From Thomasclavelia spiroformis DSM 1552 (GTDB taxonomy: Bacteria > Bacillota_I > Bacilli_A > Erysipelotrichales > Coprobacillaceae): a stretch of DNA of 64,000 nucleotides. A program made the translations under genes and the position numbers. The DNA lies in NCBI RefSeq assembly GCF_025149465.1, contig NZ_CP102275.1, positions 2,181,596-2,245,595 of the forward strand. Direction: 5' to 3'. Shown one piece after another: positions 8,657 through 18,200 of the stretch; positions within the stretch are counted from its first letter, which is position 1; every line of letters begins with the position of its first letter. The notes beneath the pieces were generated by a model. It was not told where the DNA came from and did not search any database. It saw only the letters and a list, made by a program, of their open reading frames with translations.

Positions 8657-8698
8657 CTAAACAAAAAAAGTACCATTTAATCGGTACATTTTATACAT
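8657..8698 (-). CDS. Possible 13-residue leader peptide
   Basis: ATG 8698 is preceded by AGGAG five bases upstream and reads MYKMYRLNGTFFV before TAG. The frame runs through the terminator-like hairpin at 8663-8688, so a translating ribosome would open it. This is a candidate only, because short frames arise easily in AT-rich DNA. Confidence 0.4.
   Translation of the reverse strand: MYKMYRLNGTFFV
8663..8688 (-). terminator. Terminator-like hairpin in the leader of the 7603-8640 gene
   Basis: On the minus strand GTACC and GGTAC close a seven-base loop and are followed by seven T residues. The hairpin lies upstream of the ribosome binding site of the gene it precedes and downstream of that gene's promoter, which is the position of an attenuator. 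Confidence 0.6.
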
Positions 8699-8718
8699 TA
8701 CTACTCCTATCTAGCTCT

Positions 8719-8747
8719 AGATTATCATTAATAAAATCATTTGTCAA
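8719..8747 (-). promoter_or_regulatory. Sigma-A-type promoter of the 7603-8640 gene
   Basis: TTGACA at 8742-8747 and TAATCT at 8719-8724 (minus strand) are separated by 17 bases. The start point would be about 15-20 bases before the leader peptide. Confidence 0.7.
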
Positions 8748-8987
8748 ATCAACCATTTTTATTAAAATTTATCAAAATAAACATATTTTATTTTTTTCAT
8801 AAACAAATAAAAATTTATTTACCAATAATCGAATATTTAATAACTATAAAGATACATAATTGAGATAAAAACAATACTTAAATCATAACCACGCCTAAAA
8901 GACGTGGTATGCACCCGCCCTGTAAGGGCATGCTGTTGCGCTAGTCATTCGACCACTGAACGCCTTGACAGCCGCAACGTCATTTAC

Positions 8988-9500
8988 TCACTGACCCTCA
9001 AAGGGTCTTTTACTTTTTTTCTTTTTCTTGTACCCTTCCACTGGTTCTCCTGTGAACGGGTCAATAAATTCTTCCATACTCATTTGATCACTCAACTTAT
9101 TTTCCGCTAACTGATTTTGAATATATTCTCTCTCTGTCTTCTCGTTCTTTCCTACTGTATCTACAAAATAGCCTCTTGCCCAAAATTTTCGATTTCCATA
9201 TTTATATTTCATACTTGCATGACGATCAAATATCATAAGCGTTGACTTGCTTTTCAGGTATCCCATAAACTCCGCCACAGAATACTTTGGTGGTATTTCT
9301 AATAGAAGATGAATATGATCAGGACATAACTCTCCTTCTATCAGCTCTACTCCCGGTTTTCTTTCAATTAAGGTCTTTATAATTAATCTTATATCATGTC
9401 TTAATTTATTGTATATTACCATCCTTCTAAATTTTGGTACTATTACAATATGATATTTACATCTATATGATGCATGTGATAAACTTTTTGTGTCTTTCAT
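8988..9500 (-). CDS. tnpA: IS200-type Y1 transposase TnpA
   Basis: The 170-residue protein has the single-strand HUH transposase features: the metal-binding pair in CPDHIHLLLEIPP, and a candidate nucleophile tyrosine in the helix EREYIQNQ. KYHIVIVPKFRR at the N-terminus is typical. It cuts and joins single-stranded DNA at the subterminal hairpins. A basic C-terminal tail (YKKKKKSKRP) is present. The reading frame is intact and its ribosome binding site is hidden in a long leader hairpin, so translation should be weak. It may still be active. Confidence 0.93.
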   Translation of the reverse strand: MKDTKSLSHASYRCKYHIVIVPKFRRMVIYNKLRHDIRLIIKTLIERKPGVELIEGELCPDHIHLLLEIPPKYSVAEFMGYLKSKSTLMIFDRHASMKYKYGNRKFWARGYFVDTVGKNEKTEREYIQNQLAENKLSDQMSMEEFIDPFTGEPVEGYKKKKKSKRPFEGQ

Positions 9501-9505
9501 AGACT

Positions 9506-9565
9506 AACCTCCTCGTTATTTTATTTGCAGCTGCCAGGCTACAATTATTATATCACGAGGAGGTT
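9506..9565 (-). promoter_or_regulatory. Leader hairpin that hides the tnpA ribosome binding site
   Basis: AACCTCCTCGT (9506-9516) and ACGAGGAGGTT (9555-9565) are perfect 11-base complements. In the transcript this traps the GAGGAGG of tnpA; an inner stem (TTGtAGC/GCTgCAA) stacks on it. Repression of this kind is known for IS200 tnpA. Confidence 0.75.
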
Positions 9566-9663
9566 TTTTACCCAGACGCTAAAGCTTTATTGTTACCACG
9601 CGCATAGCACGTGGTTTTTGTTTCACAATAAAAACTAAGTGTGATATTACAATCACACTTCAA

Positions 9664-12600
9664 TCACTCATCTTTATAAATCAACTTATTAAAAAAATAA
9701 TTTAAATCAACATTTACCTTATTATTCTTATCAACTACCTCTATAATCCTTGGTACAATAGTAACATTGCCAAAAGAATCAGACACTTTATAAATCAATT
9801 CATATCTACCCACATTATTTACATCAACTGAACCTAAAACCAATATTTGCTCAGTTAAATCTTTACCTTGACTATCATAAGCCTTAACATTTTTTAACGG
9901 ATCAAAACTATTCCCCAATGATACTAAATTACTTTCTTTATCATCTATAACAATCATTGGTTTAATATTCTGCTTATCAATATTAACATAATTAACTTTA
10001 GATCTTGTTAATCCTCCATTTTCATCAGTAATTTCCGCATACCATCCTACAATTCCATGTGGCGCATATTGCCATGTATATTGTATTTTATCATTGCTTT
10101 TTACATCACTTATACTTCCAATAATATCATTACTATATACATTAACATCTAAATCAATTGTTTCGATTTGTTTTTGAATCGGTTTAATTCCCAAATCTGC
10201 ATAATTTATTATAAATTCTTCTTCGCCAATAATACTGTCTTCATCTTCAATATCTTTTTCATCTTTAGCATTATAATCATCTAATGATGGTGAGTATGTC
10301 CTAACAAAAATCTTTCCATTTTTATTATCAAAATGCATTAATCGAATATATCCCATTCCTCCTTGTGCCAATTTTTGATAATCAAACAACATTTGATACA
10401 CTTTACGATCATTGATTCCATCATTATTATCATCAAATTCACTTACAATAGTTTTAGCGCTATGATAATGTCCTGATAGAACCATACAAACATTAGAGTT
10501 TTTTACAATTACTTCATCATAAATTTGCTGTGACTTATCACCTAATCCACCACTTGCTAACAAATATTCATGAAGATTTAAAATAGCCTTTCTTTCTGGA
10601 TATTTAGCTAATACATCATTTAACCATTCAATTTCATCATTATCAATACCCCACCCCATATAAAGCATAATGAAATCTATCCCACCTACAGTTATTAAAT
10701 CATAGTGTCCTTTATTATTCTTATAACTTTCTCCATACCATGGATTTTGAACATAACGTGATTTTCCAAAATATTTATAAAAATTAGTATAGTCATTACT
10801 TAAATGCCCTACATCATGATTACCAGCTAAAATGCCATATGGAAAATTAGCATCATCCAATATCTTATAAGCATTATTTGCATTTATCCATTGAATTTCT
10901 TGATCTTTATCATCAATAATATCTCCATCATGAAATAAATATTGAATATTCATACGTTCACGATTAGCAACCAACCACTTATGAATATTTAATTGGTGCT
11001 TATAATTATCATTAATATTTTTATTATAATATTGCGTATCACTTTCAATAGCAAAAGTAAAATCATAATTAGAGCGTGTCGTATCATCAATATTTAAAGT
11101 ATTTGTTTGATTATTATAATCATATTGATTAGGTGTATACCCTTCTCCATTTTGAATCATTATTTTAAGCACATTATCCAATAAATGCTCTTTTAAACTT
11201 ATCTCACCAACAATTTCCATCATCCCATCTTTAAATGTCATTGATGTATTTAATTTGTCCCAGTTATTACTTTTATAGTTATATACATACATATATGTTT
11301 TTTGATTATTTGAATTACCTTTCCATTCAATTTTAACCATTGCATCATCATTGATGTTATCATTTATTTTTAAATCAAATTGGCAAAAAGGAAAACCATT
11401 TTTAGAATCATTTTTTAAAGACTTATCATTTGAACCCGCTATTTGACTAATACCACTATCCTCAACAATATTACTATCACCTTTTATATAACGTTCTCCA
11501 CGCTTAAAAAAAACATTCATTAAATCATTAGTTGGGTCTGTAGCCGTTAAATAAAAAGTAGGATCTCCTTTAATCGTTGTTCCATTTATTGGTTTTATAT
11601 CCTCATTAATTGATGCTTGTTCTGTAAAAGTAACAAATTTAATTATCTTGGTTTGAACATTACCCACAGCATCATCAGCTGATAATGATAAAACATGTTC
11701 ACCTGGTTCCATTTGTAACGAACGAAAACTATATGGTAATTCAATCGCTTTTCCATCCAGTGTAGCAACTAACTGACATTCATTACTAATTGTATCATAA
11801 GCTCTAGCTTCAATTATACCATTATGATATATTTGCCCATCGATCATATTAGTTTCAATTACTGGAGCAGTATTATCACTTATTATTTCAACACTATTAT
11901 TACCACTAATAATAAGATGTTTACCATCAGTTAATAATGTTGTATCTAAGTCATAACGTAAAGCATTAAAATTATGATTTTCTAATTTAAATGTTACATA
12001 AAGTATTTCAATTCTATTTTTTTCATCTCCCATTTCAATTTTACTTTTTGACGTAATATCGTTTAATGTATTCACTGACCACTTATCTTCGCTTTGCTTA
12101 TCTATTTCACTACTATATATTCCTTGATACTTTGCAACTTTTAAAGTTGTTCCATCAGGTAAAATCATATGAATATTCTTTAATAAAAAATCATCATTAT
12201 TTTCAATATTATGTTCTAAAGCATTAGCTTTATTTCCCGCATGAAAAGCTATTGTTAATGTCTTTTTTTCACTATCAAAATATTTGGCATTAATATCATA
12301 TGTATAAGTATGCCATTTACTATATGTTCCTTCATTAAAAATACCAATTATTTCATTATCAATTGCAACTGTATTTTTAAAGAAAACATCAGTTTGAGTT
12401 GTTTCAAAAACAAGCTTTGCATTTCCATTAATTGATTTAACACTATTATTACTAACGTCTTTTCCATCAATTATTAAATTATTTCCAGCAGCAATAACTT
12501 GATAACTTTTATTAATAACCTGTCCATTCGTTAAATTAAATTGATTTTCACTTTTAATATTTATTTTATCTTTATCATCCTTTTTTGATGTAGTAAGTTT

Positions 12601-12747
12601 ATCTTCAATAACTGCAGTATTTTTATCATTACTTTCTTCATTTTCTAAAATATTATTTGGATAAATTGAACCAATGTTTAATATTGATACTGTCGCTAAA
12701 CTACTAATACTTCCTTTAATAATTTTTTGTGCCTTTTTATTAACCAT
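9664..12747 (-). CDS. Large exported calcineurin-like phosphoesterase
   Basis: A 1027-residue protein with a weak N-terminal export signal (hydrophobic SISSLATVSILNIGSIY). It has a long beta-rich N-terminal region with Ig-like segments (residues ~60-545), a metallophosphoesterase domain (~550-850) and a C-terminal DUF5011-like Ig segment (~930-1010). Metal-site motifs are in order: ESDTQ near 566, GDIIDD near 608, GNHDVG near 642, NLHEYL, and GHYHS near 758. No LPxTG, TM anchor or SLH repeat is visible, so it may be secreted. A nucleotidase or other phosphodiester substrate is possible; the exact reaction is unknown. AGGAGGGTG precedes ATG 12747. Confidence 0.85.
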   Translation of the reverse strand: MVNKKAQKIIKGSISSLATVSILNIGSIYPNNILENEESNDKNTAVIEDKLTTSKKDDKDKINIKSENQFNLTNGQVINKSYQVIAAGNNLIIDGKDVSNNSVKSINGNAKLVFETTQTDVFFKNTVAIDNEIIGIFNEGTYSKWHTYTYDINAKYFDSEKKTLTIAFHAGNKANALEHNIENNDDFLLKNIHMILPDGTTLKVAKYQGIYSSEIDKQSEDKWSVNTLNDITSKSKIEMGDEKNRIEILYVTFKLENHNFNALRYDLDTTLLTDGKHLIISGNNSVEIISDNTAPVIETNMIDGQIYHNGIIEARAYDTISNECQLVATLDGKAIELPYSFRSLQMEPGEHVLSLSADDAVGNVQTKIIKFVTFTEQASINEDIKPINGTTIKGDPTFYLTATDPTNDLMNVFFKRGERYIKGDSNIVEDSGISQIAGSNDKSLKNDSKNGFPFCQFDLKINDNINDDAMVKIEWKGNSNNQKTYMYVYNYKSNNWDKLNTSMTFKDGMMEIVGEISLKEHLLDNVLKIMIQNGEGYTPNQYDYNNQTNTLNIDDTTRSNYDFTFAIESDTQYYNKNINDNYKHQLNIHKWLVANRERMNIQYLFHDGDIIDDKDQEIQWINANNAYKILDDANFPYGILAGNHDVGHLSNDYTNFYKYFGKSRYVQNPWYGESYKNNKGHYDLITVGGIDFIMLYMGWGIDNDEIEWLNDVLAKYPERKAILNLHEYLLASGGLGDKSQQIYDEVIVKNSNVCMVLSGHYHSAKTIVSEFDDNNDGINDRKVYQMLFDYQKLAQGGMGYIRLMHFDNKNGKIFVRTYSPSLDDYNAKDEKDIEDEDSIIGEEEFIINYADLGIKPIQKQIETIDLDVNVYSNDIIGSISDVKSNDKIQYTWQYAPHGIVGWYAEITDENGGLTRSKVNYVNIDKQNIKPMIVIDDKESNLVSLGNSFDPLKNVKAYDSQGKDLTEQILVLGSVDVNNVGRYELIYKVSDSFGNVTIVPRIIEVVDKNNKVNVDLNYFFNKLIYKDE

Positions 12748-12954
12748 TGATTCACCCTCCTATCTACATAATTTAATTTTCATAAAAATTAATAATTAAG
12801 TAAAAACTAAATTAGAATTTTTTATTATATACATGATAATATTAATTATATTTCAATCTTTAGTATGGGATATTTTATTTATAACTATGCAATAGTTCTT
12901 TTGTTAATATTAATTAAAAAAATAATTGAACAATGAAATTACTTTATAAAAAAT

Positions 12955-12986
12955 AAAAAAAACGATAAGATAAAATACTCATCGTT
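12955..12986 (-). terminator. Terminator of the five-gene tRNA array
   Basis: AACGATaAG and ACTcATCGTT (12961-12986) pair, and the minus strand continues with eight T residues. It lies 18 bases behind the last tRNA (Leu). Confidence 0.75.
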
Positions 12987-13004
12987 TAAATACAAATAAA
13001 AAAA

Positions 13005-13088
13005 TGGTGCGGGTGACAGGAATCGAACCTGCACGCCGAAGGCGCTAGATCCTAAGTCTAGTGCGTCTGCCAGTTCCGCCACACCCGC
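13005..13088 (-). tRNA. tRNA-Leu (TAG)
   Basis: The acceptor stem GCGGGTG/CACCCGC, discriminator A and encoded CCA are present. The anticodon loop CTTAGGA sits on a CTAGA/TCTAG stem and gives TAG. The total length of 84 fits a class II tRNA with a long variable arm. It is last in the array Asn-Glu-Val-Thr-Leu. Confidence 0.96.
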
Positions 13089-13096
13089 ATATAAAA

Positions 13097-13172
<76 letters not shown>

Positions 13173-13184
13173 TTATTTATTTAA

Positions 13185-13260
13185 TGGTGGAGGTTAACGG
13201 ACTCGAACCGCTGACCCTCTGCTTGTAAGGCAGATGCTCTCCCAACTGAGCTAAACCTCC
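13185..13260 (-). tRNA. tRNA-Val (TAC)
   Basis: The acceptor is GGAGGTT/AACCTCC, with CCA encoded. The loop CTTACAA on a TCTGC/GCAGA stem gives anticodon TAC. Confidence 0.96.
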
Positions 13261-13263
13261 AAA

Positions 13264-13339
13264 TGGTGACCTGTACGGGATTCGAACCCGTGAATGCATG
13301 CGTGAAAGGCATGTGAGTTAACCGTTTCTCCAACAGGCC
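13264..13339 (-). tRNA. tRNA-Glu (TTC)
   Basis: The acceptor is GGCCTGT/ACAGGTC with one G-U pair, and CCA is encoded. The loop CTTTCAC on a CATGC/GCATG stem gives anticodon TTC. Confidence 0.95.
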
Positions 13340-13340
13340 A

Positions 13341-13416
13341 TGGCGCTTGAAGTAGGACTCGAACCTACGACCGATCGGTTAACAGCCGATTGCTCTACCA
13401 ACTGAGCTATTCAAGC
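13341..13416 (-). tRNA. tRNA-Asn (GTT)
   Basis: The acceptor is GCTTGAA/TTCAAGC, with discriminator G and CCA encoded. The loop CTGTTAA on an ATCGG/CCGAT stem gives anticodon GTT. It is first in the array, next to the promoter. Confidence 0.96.
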
Positions 13417-13432
13417 AACTTGGTGCCCTAAT

Positions 13433-13461
13433 ATAATATCATTATCGTTACATATATGCAA
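13433..13461 (-). promoter_or_regulatory. Promoter of the five-gene tRNA array
   Basis: TTGCAT (13456-13461) and TATTAT (13433-13438) on the minus strand are 17 bases apart and about 17 bases before tRNA-Asn. Confidence 0.75.
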
Positions 13462-13542
13462 TACTTTTTTTAAATTTTTTTTATTTTTTTTCATTATATT
13501 ATTTTTATCTCCATTATTTGATTAAATACTTACTTAAAATAA

Positions 13543-13592
13543 AAACAAGTTTGTTAAAATGTATTACCAAATACACCTTTCAAACTTGTTTT
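13543..13592 (-). terminator. Terminator of the LppM-like lipoprotein gene
   Basis: AAAACAAGTTTG and CAAACTTGTTTT form a 12-base stem around an inner TGTATT/AATACA hairpin. The minus strand continues TTTTTATTTT. Confidence 0.85.
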
Positions 13593-13615
13593 CATTGATA
13601 TCTTACTTCTTATAT

Positions 13616-14329
13616 TTATATCTCTTCACTGATTTCATTATCTTCTATATTATCATTTTTCTTTTTTTTATTTTTATAAAAATATAAACCACCAGCAATT
13701 AATATTACTACAACAATTCCGCCAATAACTATACCGGTATTACTAGCAGTAGCTGTGGATTCTTTGGAAACAACAGTTATTTCATTAGTAGCATTTTGTA
13801 AGTCCATTAAGCCAATATCAACCATGTTACCTTCAATCGTTCCTACTGTACTACTTTTAATTTTTCCAGGCATTGTAATCTTAATACCTATTTCTAGTCC
13901 CATTTCTTCTAACTTATCGATTGAATAACCAAGTTGATCTTCAAAATCTTCAGTATCTACACTTTCACCAAGGTCATCACCTTCTATTTTTAAAGTGTAT
14001 GTATTATTTTCGACAGTTAAACAATCTAAAATATCTTTAGTTATACTTTCTGGAGCAACAGCATTAAATCCAACATATTCTTCCCCATCAATTTTTTCAC
14101 TAACATCTTTTAATTCCCAACCTTTTAAACCATCTTCAGTTTCCATTTGTGACTTAATATCTTCTTGAGTCATTCCATATGTATCCATCATTTCTTTAGA
14201 ATACAAGATTTTCATACTGGCATCTACATTATCTTTATCAATTATATTAATTTGATAATGAATTTTCATACACCCTGTCAGTGCTAAAGAAATTGCAAAC
14301 ACTGTCAATAATTTCATAATTTTTTTCAT
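13616..14329 (-). CDS. LppM-like (DUF3153) lipoprotein with C-terminal membrane helix
   Basis: The 237-residue protein begins with a lipoprotein signal and lipobox (LALTGC, Cys20). A beta-rich extracellular domain resembling LppM/DUF3153 proteins follows. The C-terminus has a strongly hydrophobic helix (about 197-217, GIVIGGIVVVILIAGGLYFY) and a Lys-rich then acidic tail. Lipid anchor and helix would tether it to the membrane at both ends. It stands alone between tRNA genes with its own terminator. Function is unknown; LppM-type proteins are tied to envelope lipids in other bacteria. Confidence 0.8.
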   Translation of the reverse strand: MKKIMKLLTVFAISLALTGCMKIHYQINIIDKDNVDASMKILYSKEMMDTYGMTQEDIKSQMETEDGLKGWELKDVSEKIDGEEYVGFNAVAPESITKDILDCLTVENNTYTLKIEGDDLGESVDTEDFEDQLGYSIDKLEEMGLEIGIKITMPGKIKSSTVGTIEGNMVDIGLMDLQNATNEITVVSKESTATASNTGIVIGGIVVVILIAGGLYFYKNKKKKNDNIEDNEISEEI

Positions 14330-14519
14330 ATTCTTCCCTCCAATATATGGTGTATTTTAAAATGATTATTTCCTAATTATTTTATTTACCTCCTTAATTA
14401 TCATATTTTTATATTATAGCTTTCTCTTAAATAATCATCACAACACCATTTCCTATACCAAAATTATAACAATATCTCACATAATAAGCAAAAATTATTA
14501 TTATTTTTTTAAATAATAC

Positions 14520-14548
14520 TTTACATCTAAATAAAAATATGCTATTTT
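14520..14548 (+). promoter_or_regulatory. Promoter of tRNA-Lys
   Basis: TTTACA (14520-14525) and TATTTT (14543-14548) are 17 bases apart, 23 bases before the tRNA. Confidence 0.6.
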
Positions 14549-14571
14549 TATATGGCATCAATGATGTATAT

Positions 14572-14647
14572 GACCCGCTAGCTCAGCCGGTAGAGCATCT
14601 GACTTTTAATCAGAGGGTCAGGCGTTCGAATCGCCTGCGGGTCACCA
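14572..14647 (+). tRNA. tRNA-Lys (TTT)
   Basis: The acceptor is GACCCGC/GCGGGTC, with discriminator A and encoded CCA. The loop CTTTTAA on a TCTGA/TCAGA stem gives anticodon TTT. Confidence 0.96.
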
Positions 14648-14658
14648 TTTAGATAATC

Positions 14659-14684
14659 AAGATGAACGAAAGTTCATCTTTTTT
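14659..14684 (+). terminator. Terminator of tRNA-Lys
   Basis: AAGATGAAC pairs with GTTCATCTT around GAAA, followed by a T-run. It lies just before the ribosome binding site of the phosphatase gene. Confidence 0.85.
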
Positions 14685-14702
14685 AATAGACGGAGGTTAA
14701 CA

Positions 14703-15170
14703 ATGATAAAAATATTATTTGTATGTTTAGGAAATATTTGTCGTTCACCGATGGCAGAGTTTATATTTAAAGACTTAGTAAAAAAACATCGCCTAGAAAA
14801 CAATTTTTATATTCAATCTGCTGCAACAAGCAAAGAAGAATATGGCAATCCTGTTCACCCTGGAACAAAAAACAAACTTGCTCAATATAATATTTCAACA
14901 GAAAATAAAACTTCTATTCCTCTTACACAAAGTGATTATGATAAATATGATTATATTATTGCAATGGAAACTAAAAATATAACAAATATTCTTAAAATCG
15001 TGAAAAATGATCCATTAAATAAAATCTCTCGTTTACTTGATTTTACAGATAACCCTCATGATATCGCTGATCCATGGTATACACATAATTTTGATGAAAC
15101 ATATGATGATATTTTTGAAGGTTGTCTTAGTTTATTGGAACACATAAAGGAAAAATATGATTTAAATTAA
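14703..15170 (+). CDS. Low-molecular-weight protein-tyrosine phosphatase
   Basis: The 155-residue cytosolic enzyme has the N-terminal P-loop CLGNICRS (nucleophile Cys8, Arg14) and the general-acid loop DPWY near residue 123, both diagnostic. It removes phosphate from tyrosine (or arginine) residues of proteins. CGGAGG lies seven bases before ATG 14703, behind the tRNA-Lys terminator. No kinase or capsule genes are adjacent, so the partner is unknown. Confidence 0.94.
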   Translation: MIKILFVCLGNICRSPMAEFIFKDLVKKHRLENNFYIQSAATSKEEYGNPVHPGTKNKLAQYNISTENKTSIPLTQSDYDKYDYIIAMETKNITNILKIVKNDPLNKISRLLDFTDNPHDIADPWYTHNFDETYDDIFEGCLSLLEHIKEKYDLN

Positions 15171-15190
15171 CACCCAATGGTGTTTTTTTT
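15169..15190 (+). terminator. Terminator of the phosphatase gene
   Basis: AACACC and GGTGTT enclose CAAT and run into a T-tract; the stem starts at the stop codon. Confidence 0.8.
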
Positions 15191-15268
15191 AATTCTGAAA
15201 TAATTAAACTTTTTTTCTTTGGTAATCATAGAAATAATGATATAATAAATCATTGGAGGAAAAAGAAC

Positions 15269-18200
15269 ATGTATATAAAAGATGATGAAATAAATAGAAT
15301 ATTTAATGAAAAAAACTGGAAAACCGCTCATAATTATTATAAAGATAACACCATTATAAACATGTCCGTCATAAAATATAATAATGAATATCATATCGAT
15401 GGTAACGTTGAAATATATGGTCGTACTACTACTAGCCATATTATTGTTGATACAAGCGGAAAAATAATTTCTTTTGAGTGTAGTTGCCCTAATTGCCATG
15501 ATAATGAATTAGCATGTGGTCATATTGGGGTTTTATTATTAAAATTTTACAGTTTAGATATGTCCGATATTCCCTTTCAATTTAATCAAAAAATTGATTA
15601 TAAAGCTAAATTCGAAGAATTTGAGCGTATAAAAGAAGAAAAAATGATTCAAGCAAAATTTAATGAATCAAAACAGCTCATTCAAAATTATTTAGAAAAA
15701 AAAGAAAACAATATAACTAACAATTTACCTATTGAATTAATCCCTAATATTACATACTCTTTTAATCGCATCTTAATAAACTATCGTATTGGTAACATAA
15801 AAACATATTTAATTAAAAATCTAAAAGAATTCATTACTGATCTTCGTTATCAAAGAACCCATAATTACGGTAGTAAATTGATTACTGATCACAACTATAA
15901 ATCTTTTAGCCAAGATGCTTTAAAACAAATTGATTTCATTAAAGACAATAGTGAATTTATTGATGAAATAGAACGCAATCGCTCTATTAATATTAATCAA
16001 TACAATATTGATAACTTTTTTGAAACATATCTAACGAACTTAAATATAAATATGTTTTTTACTACTATCGATTTAAAAAATCTTACAATAAACTTTGAAG
16101 ATAAAGAAGATTATTTTGAAGTATCACTTATTCCAAACGATGGTGAATTAATCATCGGTAACCAATATATCTATTATTTAAAGGATAATATCTTAAATCG
16201 CTATAGCTTAGAAATGTCTCAAATAACTAAGAAATTATTAGCAATATTAGACAAAGAAAATTTAATTGTTTCTAAAGAAGATTTTGGATATTTTGGAAAA
16301 TATATCATCGATCAAATATTACCATACATTGCTATTACCGGTGCAAACATTGATGATTATATGCCTTGCGTTATAACGCTAGTTATATACGTTGATTTAA
16401 ATAAATTTGGTGATCTTGCTATTAATTTAGAATATCATGATGATGAAGGTAATATTTTATTTGATGGAAAATATATTGACAGCTACGAAACAAAATTACC
16501 CTTAAAAGTTGATAATGCCCTTGCCTTAATTGAAAAATACGCTAAATATGATGAACTAACAAACATGTATTTAATCACTAATAATGCTGAGGATATTTAT
16601 TATTTTATTAAAAATATCTTACCTGAATTAAATAATTATTGTGAAGTATTTGTCAGTGAAGAAATAAAGAATATAAATAAACCTAAAAACATTAGTTTAA
16701 ATATTGGTATTCGTTTAAAAAATGATTTATTAGAAATTGATTTAGATAGTGTGAATGTTTCAAAAGATGAAATCAAAGATATTTTATATGCAATTGAACG
16801 TAAAAAATCTTATCATCGTCTTAAAAATGGTGAATTTATAAATTTAGAAGATAAAAACTTAAATGCTGCATATAACATAATTCACGATTTAAATATAAGT
16901 AATGACAACATTAAAGACTCTACAATCGTTTTAGACAAATCAAAAGCCTTATATCTAAACCAATTATCATTGGACAATGATTCTATTATTTTTAATCGGA
17001 ACCAACAATTCCAAGAACTTATCGATAATTTAACTCACCACAATAACAACTATCCTATTCCAGAAGCCTATCAAAATATCTTACGCGATTATCAATGCGA
17101 AGGTTACAGATGGATCAAAACAATGAGTGATTATGGATTTGGCGGAATTCTTGCTGATGATATGGGACTTGGAAAAACATTACAGATGATAACGGTTTTA
17201 GAAAACAGCAAAACTAATAATAAAGCTAGTATTGTAATTACACCAGCAACATTGATTTTGAATTGGAAGGATGAAATAAATAAGTTTTCTTCTGATTTAA
17301 AAGTTTTATGTATTATTGGAAATACATCTATACGTAAAAAATCGGTTAATGAGATAGATAATTATGACGTAATCATTACTTCTTATGATTACTTAAGAAG
17401 AGATTATGATTTATATAAAGATTATTTATTTAATTATATCATTTTAGACGAAGCTCAATATATCAAAAATCAAGCAACTAAAAACGCTAAAGCAGTTAAA
17501 GAATTAAGCGGTACTCATCGTTTTGCTTTAACTGGAACACCTATTGAAAATTCATTAGCAGAATTATGGTCGATATTTGATTTTCTTATGCCTAATTACT
17601 TATTTACATATAACTATTTTAGAGAACATTTTGAACGCCCAATTGTTCGTGATAACGATAAAGAAGTCCAATTACAACTAAAAAAAATGGTTGAACCATT
17701 TATCCTTAGAAGAACTAAACAAGATGTATTAGATGAATTACCTGATAAAATAGAAAACAACATTAAGATCTCTTTTTCAAAAGAAGAAGAGAATCTATAT
17801 ATCGCAAACTTAAGTCAAATCAATGATAAATTAAAAAGCGCATTAGATATCGAGCAAATTGACAAATTCCAAATTTTATCAATGATGACAAGACTTAGAC
17901 AGCTATGTTGTGAACCTAGAATTTTATACAATGATATCCAAGAACCAAGTTCTAAAATGAAAGCATGCTTAGATATTATAAAAAAAGCCAAAGAAAACAA
18001 ACAAAAAGTTTTATTATTTTCATCTTTTACTTCTTCCTTAGAATTTATTGAAAAAGAATTACGTAAAGATGATATTTCATACTATGTTTTAACTGGAGCA
18101 ACCAACAAAATAAAGCGCCATCAATTAGTCAATGCTTTCCAAAACGATAATACAAATGTATTTTTAATTTCCTTAAAAGCTGGTGGTACTGGTTTAAATC

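Larger units (their letters stand above)
8886..9617 (-). mobile_element. IS200/IS605-type insertion sequence (tnpA only)
   Basis: The element carries one Y1 transposase. Each end has a subterminal hairpin of the same sequence: ACCACG..CGTGGT at 8888-8908 and at 9595-9615. Paired ends of this kind are what TnpA recognises in IS200/IS605 elements, which have no inverted terminal repeats and make no target duplication. Further short hairpins (8917-8929, 8993-9007) lie inside the left end. No tnpB or omega-RNA gene is present. Exact outer ends are uncertain by a few bases. Confidence 0.85.

Noticed and set aside
8886-9617. TnpB/omega-RNA-bearing IS605 element
   Set aside because: There is no room for tnpB between the paired end hairpins; only tnpA is present.
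13421-13428. TGGTGCCC next to tRNA-Asn as the 3' end of a lost sixth tRNA
   Set aside because: Only eight bases match a CCA-terminated acceptor; it lies between the promoter -10 and tRNA-Asn and is too short to support a remnant.
15167-15499. Minus-strand 110-codon frame
   Set aside because: It is antisense to the SNF2 gene start and the terminator of the phosphatase gene, with no ribosome binding site.
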